Below, piece by piece: positions 25,778 to 35,675 of a DNA stretch of 64,000 nt (the first letter of the stretch is position 1; each line of letters opens with the position of its first letter). Location: the NCBI RefSeq assembly GCF_014334135.1, contig NZ_CP060497.1, positions 5,828,001 to 5,892,000 on the forward strand. Reading direction: 5' to 3'. The notes beneath the pieces were generated by a model. The model saw only the letters and a list, made by a program, of their open reading frames with translations, had not been told where the DNA came from and made no database searches. This DNA comes from Olivibacter sp. SDN3. Lineage in GTDB: Bacteria > Bacteroidota > Bacteroidia > Sphingobacteriales > Sphingobacteriaceae. A program made the translations under genes and the position numbers.

Positions 25778-28606
25778 CTATAAATCAAATTTAACCCCCA
25801 AGTTATAACGTGGTCGATAAAATTCATTCTGCATTGGTCGGCTACTCACGCCCTGATAATACCTGAGCGACTGATTGGTTAGGTTATTTGCTTCGATAAA
25901 TACACGGGTATATTTGCCAAATCTGTATGAAGCATTCGCGTCTAAGAAAAATTGCTTGTCGTAGTAAAAATCGAAGAAAGCTTCCGAACCTATCTCATCA
26001 ATATAAGCCGCTGTATAGTTAGCTGAAATCCTTGCAGAAAAACGCTGATTTTCCCACGATAGAGAGCCATTAAACATATGAGGTGCTGTTTGAGGTAAAG
26101 TAATGTCATTTCGTGGATTCCCTTCATCATCTGATATACCTTCGGCAACTGATTTGGTGAAGGTATAATTGGCATAAATCCCAAAACTTTTTAAAAACTT
26201 GCCCGGGAGAAAATCCAGCTGCCGTTGGATGGCCACTTCGAAACCATACACATTAACCTGTTCTCCGTTACGATCCTGGATAAAACGCCAGGTTTCGCCT
26301 TCCGGAATTAAATTGATTGCACCGGGAAAGTCCTGCGCAAAATTTTCTGCTGTATAATTCCTATTACTATAGGTATAAATAAAATTTGACAGATTTTTAT
26401 AGTATACACCTCCCGAAAGAATACCTACCGATTTGAAATATTTTTCCGCCATTAAATCAAAATTCCAAGCATAAGTAGCTTTCAGATTGGGGTTTCCTGC
26501 CATTACCTCGCTGTCGTCACCATCGGCAACAGACTGCACATAAGGTGCCAGGGAGTAATAATTTGGACGAGCCAACGATGTGGTTATTGCTGCCCGAAAA
26601 ACAAGATCTTCCCGTGGTACATATTTAAATGCCAGACTTGGTAAAATATTCGTGTAATCATTTTCCAATGAACGTGTACCGGCAAGCTCCTCTTCATCTT
26701 CCACCACATTTCCGGTGTAGTCTACCTTAGTATGCTCTAAACGCCCTCCTACGATCATTGACCATTCGTTGTTGAAGTCTTGATCCCATCGCAGATACCC
26801 TGCGGTAATGCGCTCTTTGGCGCGGTAGTTAATAGCCAGAAACTCGGATGGATCGAGTTCTTTTTCAAACTGCGAAGCGTCTTGCAGTTGAAGCCCTCCA
26901 AGCAGGTATCTACTAGCAAACAGCCCGGGAGCATATTGATTCCCGGGTTCGAACCTTCCGATCCAATTCATCGTAGGTACTTCTCCTAACGTTTCCAATG
27001 AAGCATTCAATGGTGTGTATTCGTAAAATTCATTATTCCGTTTCTTATCTTTCAGGCGTAAACGCCCACCAAAGCGTAGGCGACCTTTTTGTCCGTCAAT
27101 GACCGACAAAGGGATACGGAAATTTAACTTCGCACCGAATTCACTTTCATCGGTATAATCGTTATTTTCACTAATTGCATCCAACGTGCTTAGGCCTACA
27201 TCCGGTCTGGAAAAAACCAAATCTATCGGCCGGTCATTAGTAGTAGGCACTTGCTCTACAGAAACCTCTCCTTCACCTTCGTAAGCTATATAACGCTCAT
27301 TCGGACGCGATTCACTCGCTTTGGAATAGCTCAAGCCCCAGTCCATATCCAATGAAGTACCGAGCAAATGATCACCACCTACGGAGTAGTTCTGCACCCG
27401 TTGATCTTCCAATCGCGCATTTTTCACCCGGCCATTCCCAAGTCCTCCCTTGGTTTCTCTCGAAATTTTATCCAGCACAAAACCTCCGGCCACACCCGCA
27501 TCTTCGTCGGCTAATTCAACATCTGTACGTACCCGGAACCTGTTTTCCCAATCATCCCGCCAATTGTACATCGCATTAGCGTATAAGCTATGGTTGTCGT
27601 CAATTTTGTAATCGAAAGCGCCAGCGATACTTCTTCGTACCCTTTGCACGTTATATCGCCTAACATCCTCTCTTGAAAGCCACGCATTGCCCTGATCGTC
27701 TTTCGACCATTCGCCTTCCAAACCTTCAGATCCTAATTGGTTATTATTATAAGAACCACTGATCACCATTCCAAACTTATTGTTCGCGAAGCGGTTTCCA
27801 TAAACAAAGGCACCAGTATATATGGGCGTTTGATGCAAAGGATTATACCCTCCACCCAAGGTTGCGGAAATACGTTGTCCATTAGGTGATGCACGTGTAA
27901 TCAGATTAACCGAACCACCAATAGCATCGGCATCCATATCGGGCGTTAAGGTTTTATTGACTTCAATGCTAGAAATCATATCCGAAGGGATCAAATCCAT
28001 CTGCACGCGTCTGTTATCGCCTTCTGCCGAAGGGATACGATCGCCATTCAAGGTAACGGAATTCAACTCGGGCGACAGGCCTCTTACAATAATGTTACGC
28101 GCTTCTCCCTGGTCGTTCTGCATGGTGATACCCGGTACGCGCCGCAGCGCATCACCTATGTTCGCATCAGGAAAACGGCCTACTTGATCAGAAGATATAA
28201 TATTGGTAATATTAGCCTTGTTTTTCTGTTGGTTAAGTGCCCTCGCCTGCCCCCTTAGCCGATCACCCATGATCACCACTTCGTCCATCGTTACGGAAGC
28301 GTCGTCCAAAGTAAAATCCATTGCGGTATTTTCCCCTGCGCGCACGGTAACCTGTTGCGTTTCCGGTTGGTAGCCCATGTAAATCACTTCTATCTCATAG
28401 TTACCAGCGGGAACGTTGAGAAACTCATAATTGCCTGTCTGGTCGGAAATAGTATATCGATTGCCCATGTTCAATCGAACGGTTGCTCCCGGGAGGGATG
28501 CTTTGCTCCCTTTTTCTAGGATCTTGCCAGAAATTACGCCGCTACTTTGTGCATGACAGATGACGGTCATTAGAAATAAGAATACGGAAGTAAATAATGT
28601 CTTCAT
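25778..28606 (-). CDS. TonB-dependent receptor with carboxypeptidase-like N-terminal domain
   Basis: 942 residues. Signal peptide (MKTLFTSVFLFLMTVICHAQ), then a CarboxypepD_reg-like domain (ISGKILEKGSKASLPGATVR, about 24-110), plug domain with RFPDANIGDALRRVPGITMQ and ARNIIVRGLSPELNSVTLNG, and a 22-strand barrel ending in the terminal aromatic motif NLGVKFDL. It takes up a large substrate across the outer membrane using TonB energy. No SusD-like partner is next to it, so it is not a classical Sus pair; the phytase and TPR regulator downstream suggest a phosphate-ester or inositol-related ligand. Architecturally close to receptors annotated near phytases, but substrate is inference. Confidence 0.93.
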   Translation of the reverse strand: MKTLFTSVFLFLMTVICHAQSSGVISGKILEKGSKASLPGATVRLNMGNRYTISDQTGNYEFLNVPAGNYEIEVIYMGYQPETQQVTVRAGENTAMDFTLDDASVTMDEVVIMGDRLRGQARALNQQKNKANITNIISSDQVGRFPDANIGDALRRVPGITMQNDQGEARNIIVRGLSPELNSVTLNGDRIPSAEGDNRRVQMDLIPSDMISSIEVNKTLTPDMDADAIGGSVNLITRASPNGQRISATLGGGYNPLHQTPIYTGAFVYGNRFANNKFGMVISGSYNNNQLGSEGLEGEWSKDDQGNAWLSREDVRRYNVQRVRRSIAGAFDYKIDDNHSLYANAMYNWRDDWENRFRVRTDVELADEDAGVAGGFVLDKISRETKGGLGNGRVKNARLEDQRVQNYSVGGDHLLGTSLDMDWGLSYSKASESRPNERYIAYEGEGEVSVEQVPTTNDRPIDLVFSRPDVGLSTLDAISENNDYTDESEFGAKLNFRIPLSVIDGQKGRLRFGGRLRLKDKKRNNEFYEYTPLNASLETLGEVPTMNWIGRFEPGNQYAPGLFASRYLLGGLQLQDASQFEKELDPSEFLAINYRAKERITAGYLRWDQDFNNEWSMIVGGRLEHTKVDYTGNVVEDEEELAGTRSLENDYTNILPSLAFKYVPREDLVFRAAITTSLARPNYYSLAPYVQSVADGDDSEVMAGNPNLKATYAWNFDLMAEKYFKSVGILSGGVYYKNLSNFIYTYSNRNYTAENFAQDFPGAINLIPEGETWRFIQDRNGEQVNVYGFEVAIQRQLDFLPGKFLKSFGIYANYTFTKSVAEGISDDEGNPRNDITLPQTAPHMFNGSLSWENQRFSARISANYTAAYIDEIGSEAFFDFYYDKQFFLDANASYRFGKYTRVFIEANNLTNQSLRYYQGVSSRPMQNEFYRPRYNLGVKFDL

Positions 28607-28856
28607 CTTTTGTTTAAGTTGTTAAATACGGGATAATAATTTATCGCCACGAAGTTGAGTATTATGTAATGCCTCCAAAAAATAAGCACGTTACAAAAAG
28701 GAAACGGCAGTAAACAGACCGTTAACACAAAGGCAACACAGTCCAAAAAAAATACTATAAAATACTCATTATCAATTTTTTACCAAAAGACGAAAACACC
28801 ATTAAGTTTATGTTTCCTTTATAAGAAGAGTAAGTAAAATTTAGATTAACAAATAA

Positions 28857-29750
28857 TTAACTTCTCTTAGGTTTTGTTAATCGAGGATAAAAGTAAATAT
28901 GGGCAGGCAGGCCGAAAGGGCGCTCGCTAGTGGTATAATAACCCTTACCATCCCTTGCAAAAGTGATGGCCTCACCCTGTGGTTCGGCAGTATAGGGTTG
29001 CATCAATCCCTCCCGTTTGAACATACCCACGATAGACTCTCCCGGTTGGCGTTTCCAATAGTATACATTCAGCAGATTTTTCACCAGCACTTCACTCCCA
29101 TCTGCCGCGATATCGGCACTTGTAATAAACGTATAGGGGATAGATGCCTTCCTTTTTAGCAACAAAGTGTCTGCTGTGTTTTCCGCTGGAAGCTCGGTTT
29201 CATAAACTCCAGCCTGCAAATCCCTTTTACTGATGATATACAGCTTCTCGTCTATGGGGTCAAAAAACATCGACTCGGCATCACGGGGGCCATCCTCATA
29301 GGTTAAGGTGTAAGTTGTTATCTTTTTTTGCGGAATGGTATCCACAACTTGTCCGGGCCGATATGTTGGTTCTTCAAAACGATGCACCTTTATGGTGGCG
29401 TGCCTACCCAAGTTATCACCGATATCACCTACCAAAAGATAATTTTTGCCTTCACTTTGCATCGTAGTCATATCTTCCCAGTCGCGCGCTTCCACTCCCG
29501 CTAAATAATAAGTAGCCCGATGATGAGCTGTTCTGTCCAACAGAAAGACACGTGCATCATCTCCGCTATCATTATGCACCCAGAAATAGCCTTGGTTAGT
29601 TATCCCACAAGCAATACCCGATGCTTCATCTATTGCTGAGTGGCTTATCTTACCTTTGCTGATTGCATTTCCGAAAATACGTTCTTGTAATCTGGAGGTA
29701 AAAACGGTGATTAAAAAAGTAAGACCAATAATATTAATAAGTAACCTCAT
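28857..29750 (-). CDS. Exported beta-propeller-like protein of unknown function
   Basis: 297 residues. The N-terminus MRLLINIIGLTFLITVFTS is a signal or anchor with no lipobox. The remainder alternates short strands with repeated features: EASGIACGITNQGYFWVHND, ARDWEDMTTM, LLVGDIGDN, DAESMFFDPIDEKLYIISKR, ADGSEVLVKN and PQGEAITFARDGKGYYTTSE. This resembles the esterase-like/SdiA-regulated and phytase-like beta-propellers, with acidic loops that could bind calcium. It lies 250 bases upstream of the TonB receptor in the same direction and may belong with the phytase group. No enzymatic activity is claimed. Confidence 0.75.
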   Translation of the reverse strand: MRLLINIIGLTFLITVFTSRLQERIFGNAISKGKISHSAIDEASGIACGITNQGYFWVHNDSGDDARVFLLDRTAHHRATYYLAGVEARDWEDMTTMQSEGKNYLLVGDIGDNLGRHATIKVHRFEEPTYRPGQVVDTIPQKKITTYTLTYEDGPRDAESMFFDPIDEKLYIISKRDLQAGVYETELPAENTADTLLLKRKASIPYTFITSADIAADGSEVLVKNLLNVYYWKRQPGESIVGMFKREGLMQPYTAEPQGEAITFARDGKGYYTTSERPFGLPAHIYFYPRLTKPKRS

Positions 29751-29784
29751 TTAACAATTATACTGTTCATCAAAACGCTGCTCA

Positions 29785-29813
29785 TTGTCTTCCCCGTTTA
29801 TTTTGTACCTTTG
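29785..29813 (+). promoter_or_regulatory. Promoter of the MBL-rhodanese gene
   Basis: TTG at 29785-29787, 18-base spacer, then TACCTTTG at 29806-29813, matching the Bacteroidota -33/-7 pattern (TTTG / TAnnTTTG). The start codon is 18 bases downstream. Confidence 0.7.
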
Positions 29814-29830
29814 CGCATATTTTTCGACTT

Positions 29831-31174
29831 ATGCATATTGAACAATTTTATGATACCGGACTTGCCCATTCGTCTTACGCTATTTTAAGCAATAACGACG
29901 TTGTATTAGTTGATCCGGCAAGGGACCCAGAACCATACTTTGCCTTTGCTAGAGAAAATCATGCCAAAATTGTAGGGGTGATAGAGACCCATCCCCATGC
30001 CGACTTTGTTAGCTCTCACTTGGAAATACACCAAAAGACTGGAGCAACGATATATACCAGTGAATTAACGGGTGCCGAGTACCCGCACAGGGCCTTCGAT
30101 GAGGGCGATGTGATTACAGTAGGAAATATTACCCTGCAGGCTATTAATACACCCGGCCATTCCCCCGATAGTATCTGTGTGCTGTTGCTTGACGAACAAG
30201 GGAAAGAATCGGCTGTATTTACCGGCGACACGTTATTTGTAGGCGACGTGGGCCGACCTGATCTTCGGGAAAACGTAGGTAATCTGCAGGCTGAAGCCGC
30301 AGAGCTCGCCCGAGCGATGTTCCATTCATTACGCAATAAATTGATGCGCCTGCCAGCGGACGTGGTGGTTTATCCGGCTCACGGCCCCGGTTCACTTTGC
30401 GGTAAAAACATGGGGTCAGATCTCCAGAGTACGATAGGTAGAGAGCGATCAGAAAATTACGCCCTACAGAAAATGGAAGAAGAAGCTTTTGTAGCCTTAA
30501 TTACGGCCGATCAACCCTTTGTGCCCAAATATTTCCCTTATGATGTAGCGTTGAATCGTGCGGGTGCTGAAGCATTTGATGAAAGTGTAGAACAGGTAAT
30601 AGCGATCACAGACACCAATGCGCTTGAGCCTCAGGTGTTAATTATCGACGGCCGACCTGCAGAGCAATTTAAAAACGCGCATCATCCGATGGCGATAAAT
30701 ATACCCGATGGCGATAAATTCGAAACTTGGGTGGGCAGTATCGTATCACCTGGCGAATCATTTTATCTGCTAACAGACCAAGCTGAAAGAGCCACGGAGC
30801 TCATCAAAAAATTAGCCAAAATAGGCTATGAAAATCAATGCAAAGGCTTTTTTATTTCGCCAATCGGTAATAAAAAAACCACTGATTTTGATTTAGAAGC
30901 TTTTAAATCAAACCCTCAACAGTATACCATCATCGACATCCGAAATGACGGGGAGCTTGCTGAAGGTAAACTGTTCAGCCATGCTATCCACATCCCCTTA
31001 CCGAGACTTCGAGAGTCTCTTCCCGTGATACCCGAAGATAAACCCATTGTTGTCCATTGTGCTGGAGGATACCGATCTGCCATTGGGTCGAGCATTGTAG
31101 CGCCTTCGGTACAGGTGCCAGTATACGATCTCAGCACGGCCGTAAGTGAATTTAAACCCAACAACGAACAATAA
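29831..31174 (+). CDS. Metallo-beta-lactamase fold hydrolase fused to two rhodanese domains
   Basis: 447 residues: MBL domain (about 1-235) with metal motif THPHADFVSSH near 53, PGHSPDSI near 110 and FTGDTLFVGDVGRPDL near 136, the last being typical of the ETHE1/persulfide dioxygenase group; then a rhodanese domain (about 255-345) that lacks the catalytic Cys (LLTDQAERATE at the loop), and a second (about 355-440) with an intact CAGGYRS active-site loop. The family acts on glutathione persulfide or related sulfane-sulfur carriers. Likely cytoplasmic, no signal. Followed 18 bases later by the MnmD-like gene. Confidence 0.92.
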   Translation: MHIEQFYDTGLAHSSYAILSNNDVVLVDPARDPEPYFAFARENHAKIVGVIETHPHADFVSSHLEIHQKTGATIYTSELTGAEYPHRAFDEGDVITVGNITLQAINTPGHSPDSICVLLLDEQGKESAVFTGDTLFVGDVGRPDLRENVGNLQAEAAELARAMFHSLRNKLMRLPADVVVYPAHGPGSLCGKNMGSDLQSTIGRERSENYALQKMEEEAFVALITADQPFVPKYFPYDVALNRAGAEAFDESVEQVIAITDTNALEPQVLIIDGRPAEQFKNAHHPMAINIPDGDKFETWVGSIVSPGESFYLLTDQAERATELIKKLAKIGYENQCKGFFISPIGNKKTTDFDLEAFKSNPQQYTIIDIRNDGELAEGKLFSHAIHIPLPRLRESLPVIPEDKPIVVHCAGGYRSAIGSSIVAPSVQVPVYDLSTAVSEFKPNNEQ

Positions 31175-31192
31175 ACATTTTCAAACAGCAAC

Positions 31193-31867
31193 GTGGACTT
31201 CGTAATTACCGGAGACGGATCAAAAACAATATTTCACCCCACTGTTGGAGAACATTACCACTCCAAACATGGGGCGGTACAAGAGAGCAGGCATGTATTT
31301 TTACAATCCGGACTAGCCTATTACTTAGAGAAACGCACAGTTCCCATCGATGCAACTGTAACTATTTTAGAGGTTGGTTTTGGTACCGGTTTAAATTTTT
31401 TGCTTACCGCAGACTATTGTACGGCAAACCATATCACATTGCACTATACCGGTATAGAGGCTTACCCGTTAGATCATGCCATCATTGAGAAAACAGGTTA
31501 TCAATCGGCAGTCGAACCAGCCATTTGGAAGTCCTTTTCAACACACTACCAACAAGCGTTACTGGGTAAGCAATCCCTATCTGCACGAGTAAATTTAGCG
31601 ATTGCGCATCAACCTGTTTTGGGCTTTCACACTACGCAGCTATACGATCTGCTGTATTTTGATGCCTTTGCGGCTATACACCAACCAGAGATGTGGAGTT
31701 ATGAGACCTTAAGTCACATTTGCAAGTTTTTAAAACCTGGTGGCGTATTTGTGACCTACGCCATTACAGGCAATTTAAAACGTATAATGAAATCCTTGGG
31801 GTTTGCTGTTGAAAAGGCTCCCGGAGCCCCTGGAAAGCGGGAGATGCTCAGAGCAGTAAAGCTTTAG
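31193..31867 (+). CDS. mnmD: MnmD-type tRNA U34 5-aminomethyl methyltransferase
   Basis: 224 residues from a GTG start at 31193 (MDFVITGDGSKTIFHPTVGE); no nearby in-frame ATG fits. It corresponds to the methyltransferase half of MnmC without the FAD oxidase half. Seen: EHYHSKHGAVQESRHVFLQS, the SAM-binding loop LEVGFGTGLNFLL near 62, and LLYFDAFAAIHQPEMWS with FLKPGGVFVTY near 175. It would methylate the 5-aminomethyl group of wobble uridine in certain tRNAs. Stand-alone MnmD proteins are known in bacteria lacking full MnmC. Converges on the TIGR02757 gene with 5 bases between. Confidence 0.9.
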   Translation: MDFVITGDGSKTIFHPTVGEHYHSKHGAVQESRHVFLQSGLAYYLEKRTVPIDATVTILEVGFGTGLNFLLTADYCTANHITLHYTGIEAYPLDHAIIEKTGYQSAVEPAIWKSFSTHYQQALLGKQSLSARVNLAIAHQPVLGFHTTQLYDLLYFDAFAAIHQPEMWSYETLSHICKFLKPGGVFVTYAITGNLKRIMKSLGFAVEKAPGAPGKREMLRAVKL

Positions 31868-31872
31868 ACAAG

Positions 31873-32733
31873 TTATAGCTCCCCCTCCACACCCAAACCA
31901 AACAATGCAAAATCATACTTCACCGGATCGTGAGGATCAAGCTGGCGAAGGTTTTCCGTAAGTTCGACTGCTGTTTGCCAATCGGTTTGCTTGCGTGTAA
32001 TCAGACCGAGTTGCCGGGCCACTCGATCGACGTGTACATCACAAGGGCAGATAAGGTCTGCCATGGCGATATTTTTCCATATCCCAAAATCTACCCCTTG
32101 CCTATCCTTCCGCACCATCCATCTCAAAAACATATTCAGTCGCTTACAAGTTGATTTTTGAGCAGGAGAGCTAATGTGTTTGCGTGTTCGCTGTGGATAA
32201 TCGGGCAATCCAAAAAAATAAGCTCTGAAGTAGTTAAGCGCTGCTTCAATAGGTACGGGCTTATACGCCAGTTTATGTTGATAACAAACCTCGCTACTTA
32301 AATCCATACCCTCATTTGGAGTAAACGCAGTTATAAAATAGTCGCTTCTGAACTCAACGTTACGTTCATCAGGAACAAAAGCCTGTTCCAGCGATTCAAA
32401 TTTCTGATAATGGTTCCTAAAAAAACTAACAAAATACAACAGATCTGTGTCATTAAAGGTTCGGTGCTTAAAACCGAGCAAGTGTTTCAGGTCTTGATCC
32501 CGATGATTGCAAATAAAATCATAGGGACTCCCATCCATTCTGCCGATCAGTTCCCTGCATTTATTAATGATGGTTTTCCGCTGTCCCCAAGCCAATATCG
32601 CGGCAAAGAAACCCATGATTTCGATGTCCTGCTTTGATGTAAACAAATGCGGTATACCAATGGGATCATTTGCTATAAATTCAGGCTGGTTATATAGCGT
32701 CACCTTCCGGTCGAGAAAGCCTTTTAAATCCAT
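31873..32733 (-). CDS. TIGR02757 family protein (DUF2400)
   Basis: 286 residues, start MDLKGFLDRKVTLYNQPEFI. Family signatures: EIMGFFAAILAWGQRKTIIN near 38, YFVSFFRNHYQKFESLEQAF, and near the C-terminus CPCDVHVDRVARQLGLITRK with LDPHDPVKYDFALFGLGVEG. The helical fold with the final conserved Asp region resembles helix-hairpin-helix DNA glycosylases, but no activity is established for this family. Transcribed from the cystathionine synthase gene with a 9-base gap, so probably co-transcribed. Found almost wholly in Bacteroidota and a few other phyla. Confidence 0.9.
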   Translation of the reverse strand: MDLKGFLDRKVTLYNQPEFIANDPIGIPHLFTSKQDIEIMGFFAAILAWGQRKTIINKCRELIGRMDGSPYDFICNHRDQDLKHLLGFKHRTFNDTDLLYFVSFFRNHYQKFESLEQAFVPDERNVEFRSDYFITAFTPNEGMDLSSEVCYQHKLAYKPVPIEAALNYFRAYFFGLPDYPQRTRKHISSPAQKSTCKRLNMFLRWMVRKDRQGVDFGIWKNIAMADLICPCDVHVDRVARQLGLITRKQTDWQTAVELTENLRQLDPHDPVKYDFALFGLGVEGEL

Positions 32734-32742
32734 ACATTCAAC

Positions 32743-33882
32743 TTACCCTAATGCTTGCTTCAAATCTTCCAAGAGATCGTCAATATCTTCCACACCTACA
32801 CTGATTCGAATCAGGTTATCTACTACCCCCACCTTTTCACGTACTTCTTTAGGAATAGAACCATGCGTCATGGTTGCGGGATGATTAATCAGGGACTCAA
32901 CCCCACCTAAAGACTCGGCCAATGAAAACACGTTGAATGAAGATGCTAGCTTAAAGGTATCTTCCAAGGTGGCATCTTTGAGTACGATAGAAATCATGCC
33001 ACCAAAGTCGAGCATCTGTTTTTTCGCCACTTCATGATTGGGATGATCTTCGAAACCCGGCCAGTAAATTTTTTCTATCCGCGGATGATTTTTAAGAAAA
33101 GCCGCAATTTGACGACCATTTTCGCAGTGTGCTTTCATACGCAAATGCAAAGTCTTAATACCCCGTAGGGCAAGAAAGCTATCCTGAGGCCCCGGGGTTC
33201 CTCCGCAAGCATTATAATAAAAAAACAACTGCTTGTATAATTCTTCACTATTGGTAACCAGCGCTCCCATAACCACATCACTATGACCGGCAATATATTT
33301 GGTTACCGAATGCATCACGATATCGGCACCGAGGTCAATGGGATTTTGTAAATAAGGTGATGCAAAAGTATTATCTACCACATATAGTACCCCGGCTTCT
33401 TTGGCAATTTTCCCGACCGCTTCGATATCAATAATCTGCATAGTCGGGTTTGTTGGTGTTTCAATCCATATCAGTTTTGTACGATCAGATAAATGATGCT
33501 GAATACTTGCCGGGTCGGTGAGGTCGACAAAGTGAAATTTGATACCAAAATCCGCAAACACCTTCGTAAAAATCCGATAAGAGCCTCCGTAAAGATCATT
33601 TCCTGTAATCACTTCATCACCCGGCCTTAACAGTCGCAATACAGTATCTGTAGCCGCCATACCACTTGAAAAGGCCAATCCAAACTGCGCATTCTCCAAG
33701 GCAGCAATACAATCTTCCAAGGCCTTCCGTGTTGGATTAGTCCCCCTCGAATACTCATAGCCTTTATGTTCTCCCGGAGTCTTTTGCCAATAAGTTGACG
33801 TCTGGTAAATGGGAGTCATAATTGCTCCCGTAGTTGGATCAGGATGTTGACCTGCGTGTATCGCTTTTGTTCCGAACTTCAT
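32743..33882 (-). CDS. Cystathionine gamma-synthase / gamma-lyase (PLP enzyme)
   Basis: 379 residues from MKFGTKAIHAGQHPDPTTGA at 33882; the frame opens nine residues earlier at 33909. Cys/Met-metabolism PLP family: YEYSRGTNPTRKALEDCIAA, FSSGMAATDTVLRLL, GNDLYGGSYRIF, ETPTNPTMQI, and the PLP-lysine in SVTKYIAGHSDVVMGALV near 200. It either joins O-acylhomoserine with cysteine or splits cystathionine; the two reactions are hard to separate by sequence. The C-terminal ESLGGVESLINHPATMTHGS is typical. First gene of a probable two-gene unit with the TIGR02757 gene; proS lies upstream on the same strand. Confidence 0.92.
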   Translation of the reverse strand: MKFGTKAIHAGQHPDPTTGAIMTPIYQTSTYWQKTPGEHKGYEYSRGTNPTRKALEDCIAALENAQFGLAFSSGMAATDTVLRLLRPGDEVITGNDLYGGSYRIFTKVFADFGIKFHFVDLTDPASIQHHLSDRTKLIWIETPTNPTMQIIDIEAVGKIAKEAGVLYVVDNTFASPYLQNPIDLGADIVMHSVTKYIAGHSDVVMGALVTNSEELYKQLFFYYNACGGTPGPQDSFLALRGIKTLHLRMKAHCENGRQIAAFLKNHPRIEKIYWPGFEDHPNHEVAKKQMLDFGGMISIVLKDATLEDTFKLASSFNVFSLAESLGGVESLINHPATMTHGSIPKEVREKVGVVDNLIRISVGVEDIDDLLEDLKQALG

Positions 33883-33963
33883 TTTTTTTATAAGATTATT
33901 AGACGGCACGCCACGGGCTTCAGTTATTGCGTTACCTGAATACCGCCTTTTTTATTAAATTAT

Positions 33964-35436
33964 TTAATATGCCTTTGCAAATAGCACCCGTTGCTTGGAG
34001 GGTTTTCCTGTAAATATACACGTTCCTTCCTCCTGTTTATTGTTAAGCGGGATACAACGTATGGTTGCCTTAGTCTCTTCTTTTACCCGCTTTTCTGTTT
34101 CGGCTGTGCCATCCCAATGTGCGGCGATAAACCCTCCATCCTCTTCAAGCACCCGCTTAAATTCGTCGTAGGAGTTCACTTCCACGGTATGTTCGTCCCT
34201 ATACTGAAGGGCTTTCTGATAGATATTTTGCTGGATGTCTGCTAAAAGCTTTTCTATCTTATCAGACAAACCTTCCTGTGATACCGTTTCCTTGGTTTGC
34301 TTATCGCGTCGGGCAATCTCCACCGTTCCATTTTGTAAATCACGTGCGCCCACAGCCACCCGTACCGGTACGCCTTTTAATTCCCATTCCGCAAACTTGA
34401 ATCCCGGCCGTTGGGTATCGCGGTCGTCGTATTTTACGGAAATTCCTTTTGGCTTCAATGCTGCGATTAACTGATCGGCCAATTCCTCAATTTTATTACT
34501 TTCTTCTTCCGTTTTATAAATAGGCACAATCACCACTTGTATAGGTGCTAATTTGGGGGGCAATACCAGTCCAGCATCATCAGAATGTGCCATAATCAGC
34601 GCTCCCATCAGGCGAGTGGATACACCCCATGAAGTAGCCCATACATGATCCAATTTACCTTCTTTGGAGGTGAACTTAACGTCAAAGGCTTTTGCGAAGT
34701 TCTGCCCTAAGAAATGCGATGTTCCTGCTTGCAATGCTTTGCCATCTTGCATCAGCGCTTCGATACAATAGGTATCTAGTGCTCCTGCGAAGCGTTCGTT
34801 CTCCGTTTTTCGTCCTCTTATTACTGGAAGTGCCATCCAATCTTCAGCAAAAGTAGCATAGACCGCCAACATCCTTTCCGTTTCCTCTACAGCCTCTTTT
34901 TCCGTAGCGTGTGCGGTATGCCCTTCCTGCCATAAAAACTCTGCGGTACGTAAAAATAAGCGCGTGCGCATCTCCCAGCGTACAACGTTGGCCCATTGGT
35001 TGACCAGAATAGGCAGATCACGATAGGATTGTATCCAGCCTTTATAGGTATTCCAAATAATGGTTTCAGAAGTAGGTCTTACGATGAGTTCTTCTTCTAA
35101 TTTAGCCTCTTCGTCTACCACAATTTGTCCGGTACCATCATTCTTAAGTCGGTAGTGTGTAACCACCGCACACTCTGTGGCGAAACCTTCCACGTGAGAA
35201 GCCTCTTTAGAAAAAAATGACTTTGGTATGAAAAGTGGAAAATAAGCATTGCTGTGCCCTGTATCTTTAAACATCTGGTCTAATGCTGCCTGCATTTTTT
35301 CCCATATAGCGTAGCCATAAGGCTTAATAACCATACATCCACGTACGGCCGAATGCTCGGCAAGATCAGCTTTATTGACCAATTCATTGTACCATTGGGA
35401 ATAATCTTCTTTTCTGCTGGTAATACCTTTACTCAT
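33964..35436 (-). CDS. proS: Prolyl-tRNA synthetase (type without editing insertion)
   Basis: 490 residues, the short eukaryote/archaeon-like type. Class II motifs: motif 2 in [20 protein letters not shown] near 135 with [20 protein letters not shown] following, [14 protein letters not shown] near 245, and an anticodon-binding domain from about 285 with [12 protein letters not shown]-terminal extension ends RVLFAKAY, with a Tyr terminus characteristic of this type. No YbaK-like editing domain between motifs 2 and 3. It charges tRNA-Pro with proline. No T-box or attenuator was seen in the 240-base upstream region. Confidence 0.97.
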   Translation of the reverse strand: MSKGITSRKEDYSQWYNELVNKADLAEHSAVRGCMVIKPYGYAIWEKMQAALDQMFKDTGHSNAYFPLFIPKSFFSKEASHVEGFATECAVVTHYRLKNDGTGQIVVDEEAKLEEELIVRPTSETIIWNTYKGWIQSYRDLPILVNQWANVVRWEMRTRLFLRTAEFLWQEGHTAHATEKEAVEETERMLAVYATFAEDWMALPVIRGRKTENERFAGALDTYCIEALMQDGKALQAGTSHFLGQNFAKAFDVKFTSKEGKLDHVWATSWGVSTRLMGALIMAHSDDAGLVLPPKLAPIQVVIVPIYKTEEESNKIEELADQLIAALKPKGISVKYDDRDTQRPGFKFAEWELKGVPVRVAVGARDLQNGTVEIARRDKQTKETVSQEGLSDKIEKLLADIQQNIYQKALQYRDEHTVEVNSYDEFKRVLEEDGGFIAAHWDGTAETEKRVKEETKATIRCIPLNNKQEEGTCIFTGKPSKQRVLFAKAY

Positions 35437-35543
35437 TATTGTATGTTTGGAATAATATTTGTATTTTAATACTTAAAGCTAATAGTTTAAGTAAACGTTA
35501 AAAATTGTTAAAAATGTTAAAATAACCTCAAAGTTACGTCGAT

Positions 35544-35576
35544 TTTGCGAATGTAAGGATTATAAAGTTATTTTTG
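35544..35576 (+). promoter_or_regulatory. Promoter of the Gly/Trp-rich lipoprotein gene
   Basis: TTTG at 35544-35547 and TATTTTTG at 35569-35576 (TAnnTTTG), 21 bases apart, slightly longer than the usual 19. The gene starts about 100 bases downstream. Confidence 0.5.
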
Positions 35577-35675
35577 TAGCAATTGCATTTTTACGACCGT
35601 TTACCTATTAAACCATTGGAGTTAAAAGATGTCTATAGGATATAAAACCACAAATTATAGTGAAAGGAAAGAGCT

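Noticed and set aside
25990-26184. 64-codon frame on the same strand within the TonB receptor
   Set aside because: Out-of-frame shadow of a well-supported gene.
35437-35675. T-box or other leader regulation upstream of proS
   Set aside because: No specifier-like stem, antiterminator or T-box sequence was visible on the minus strand.
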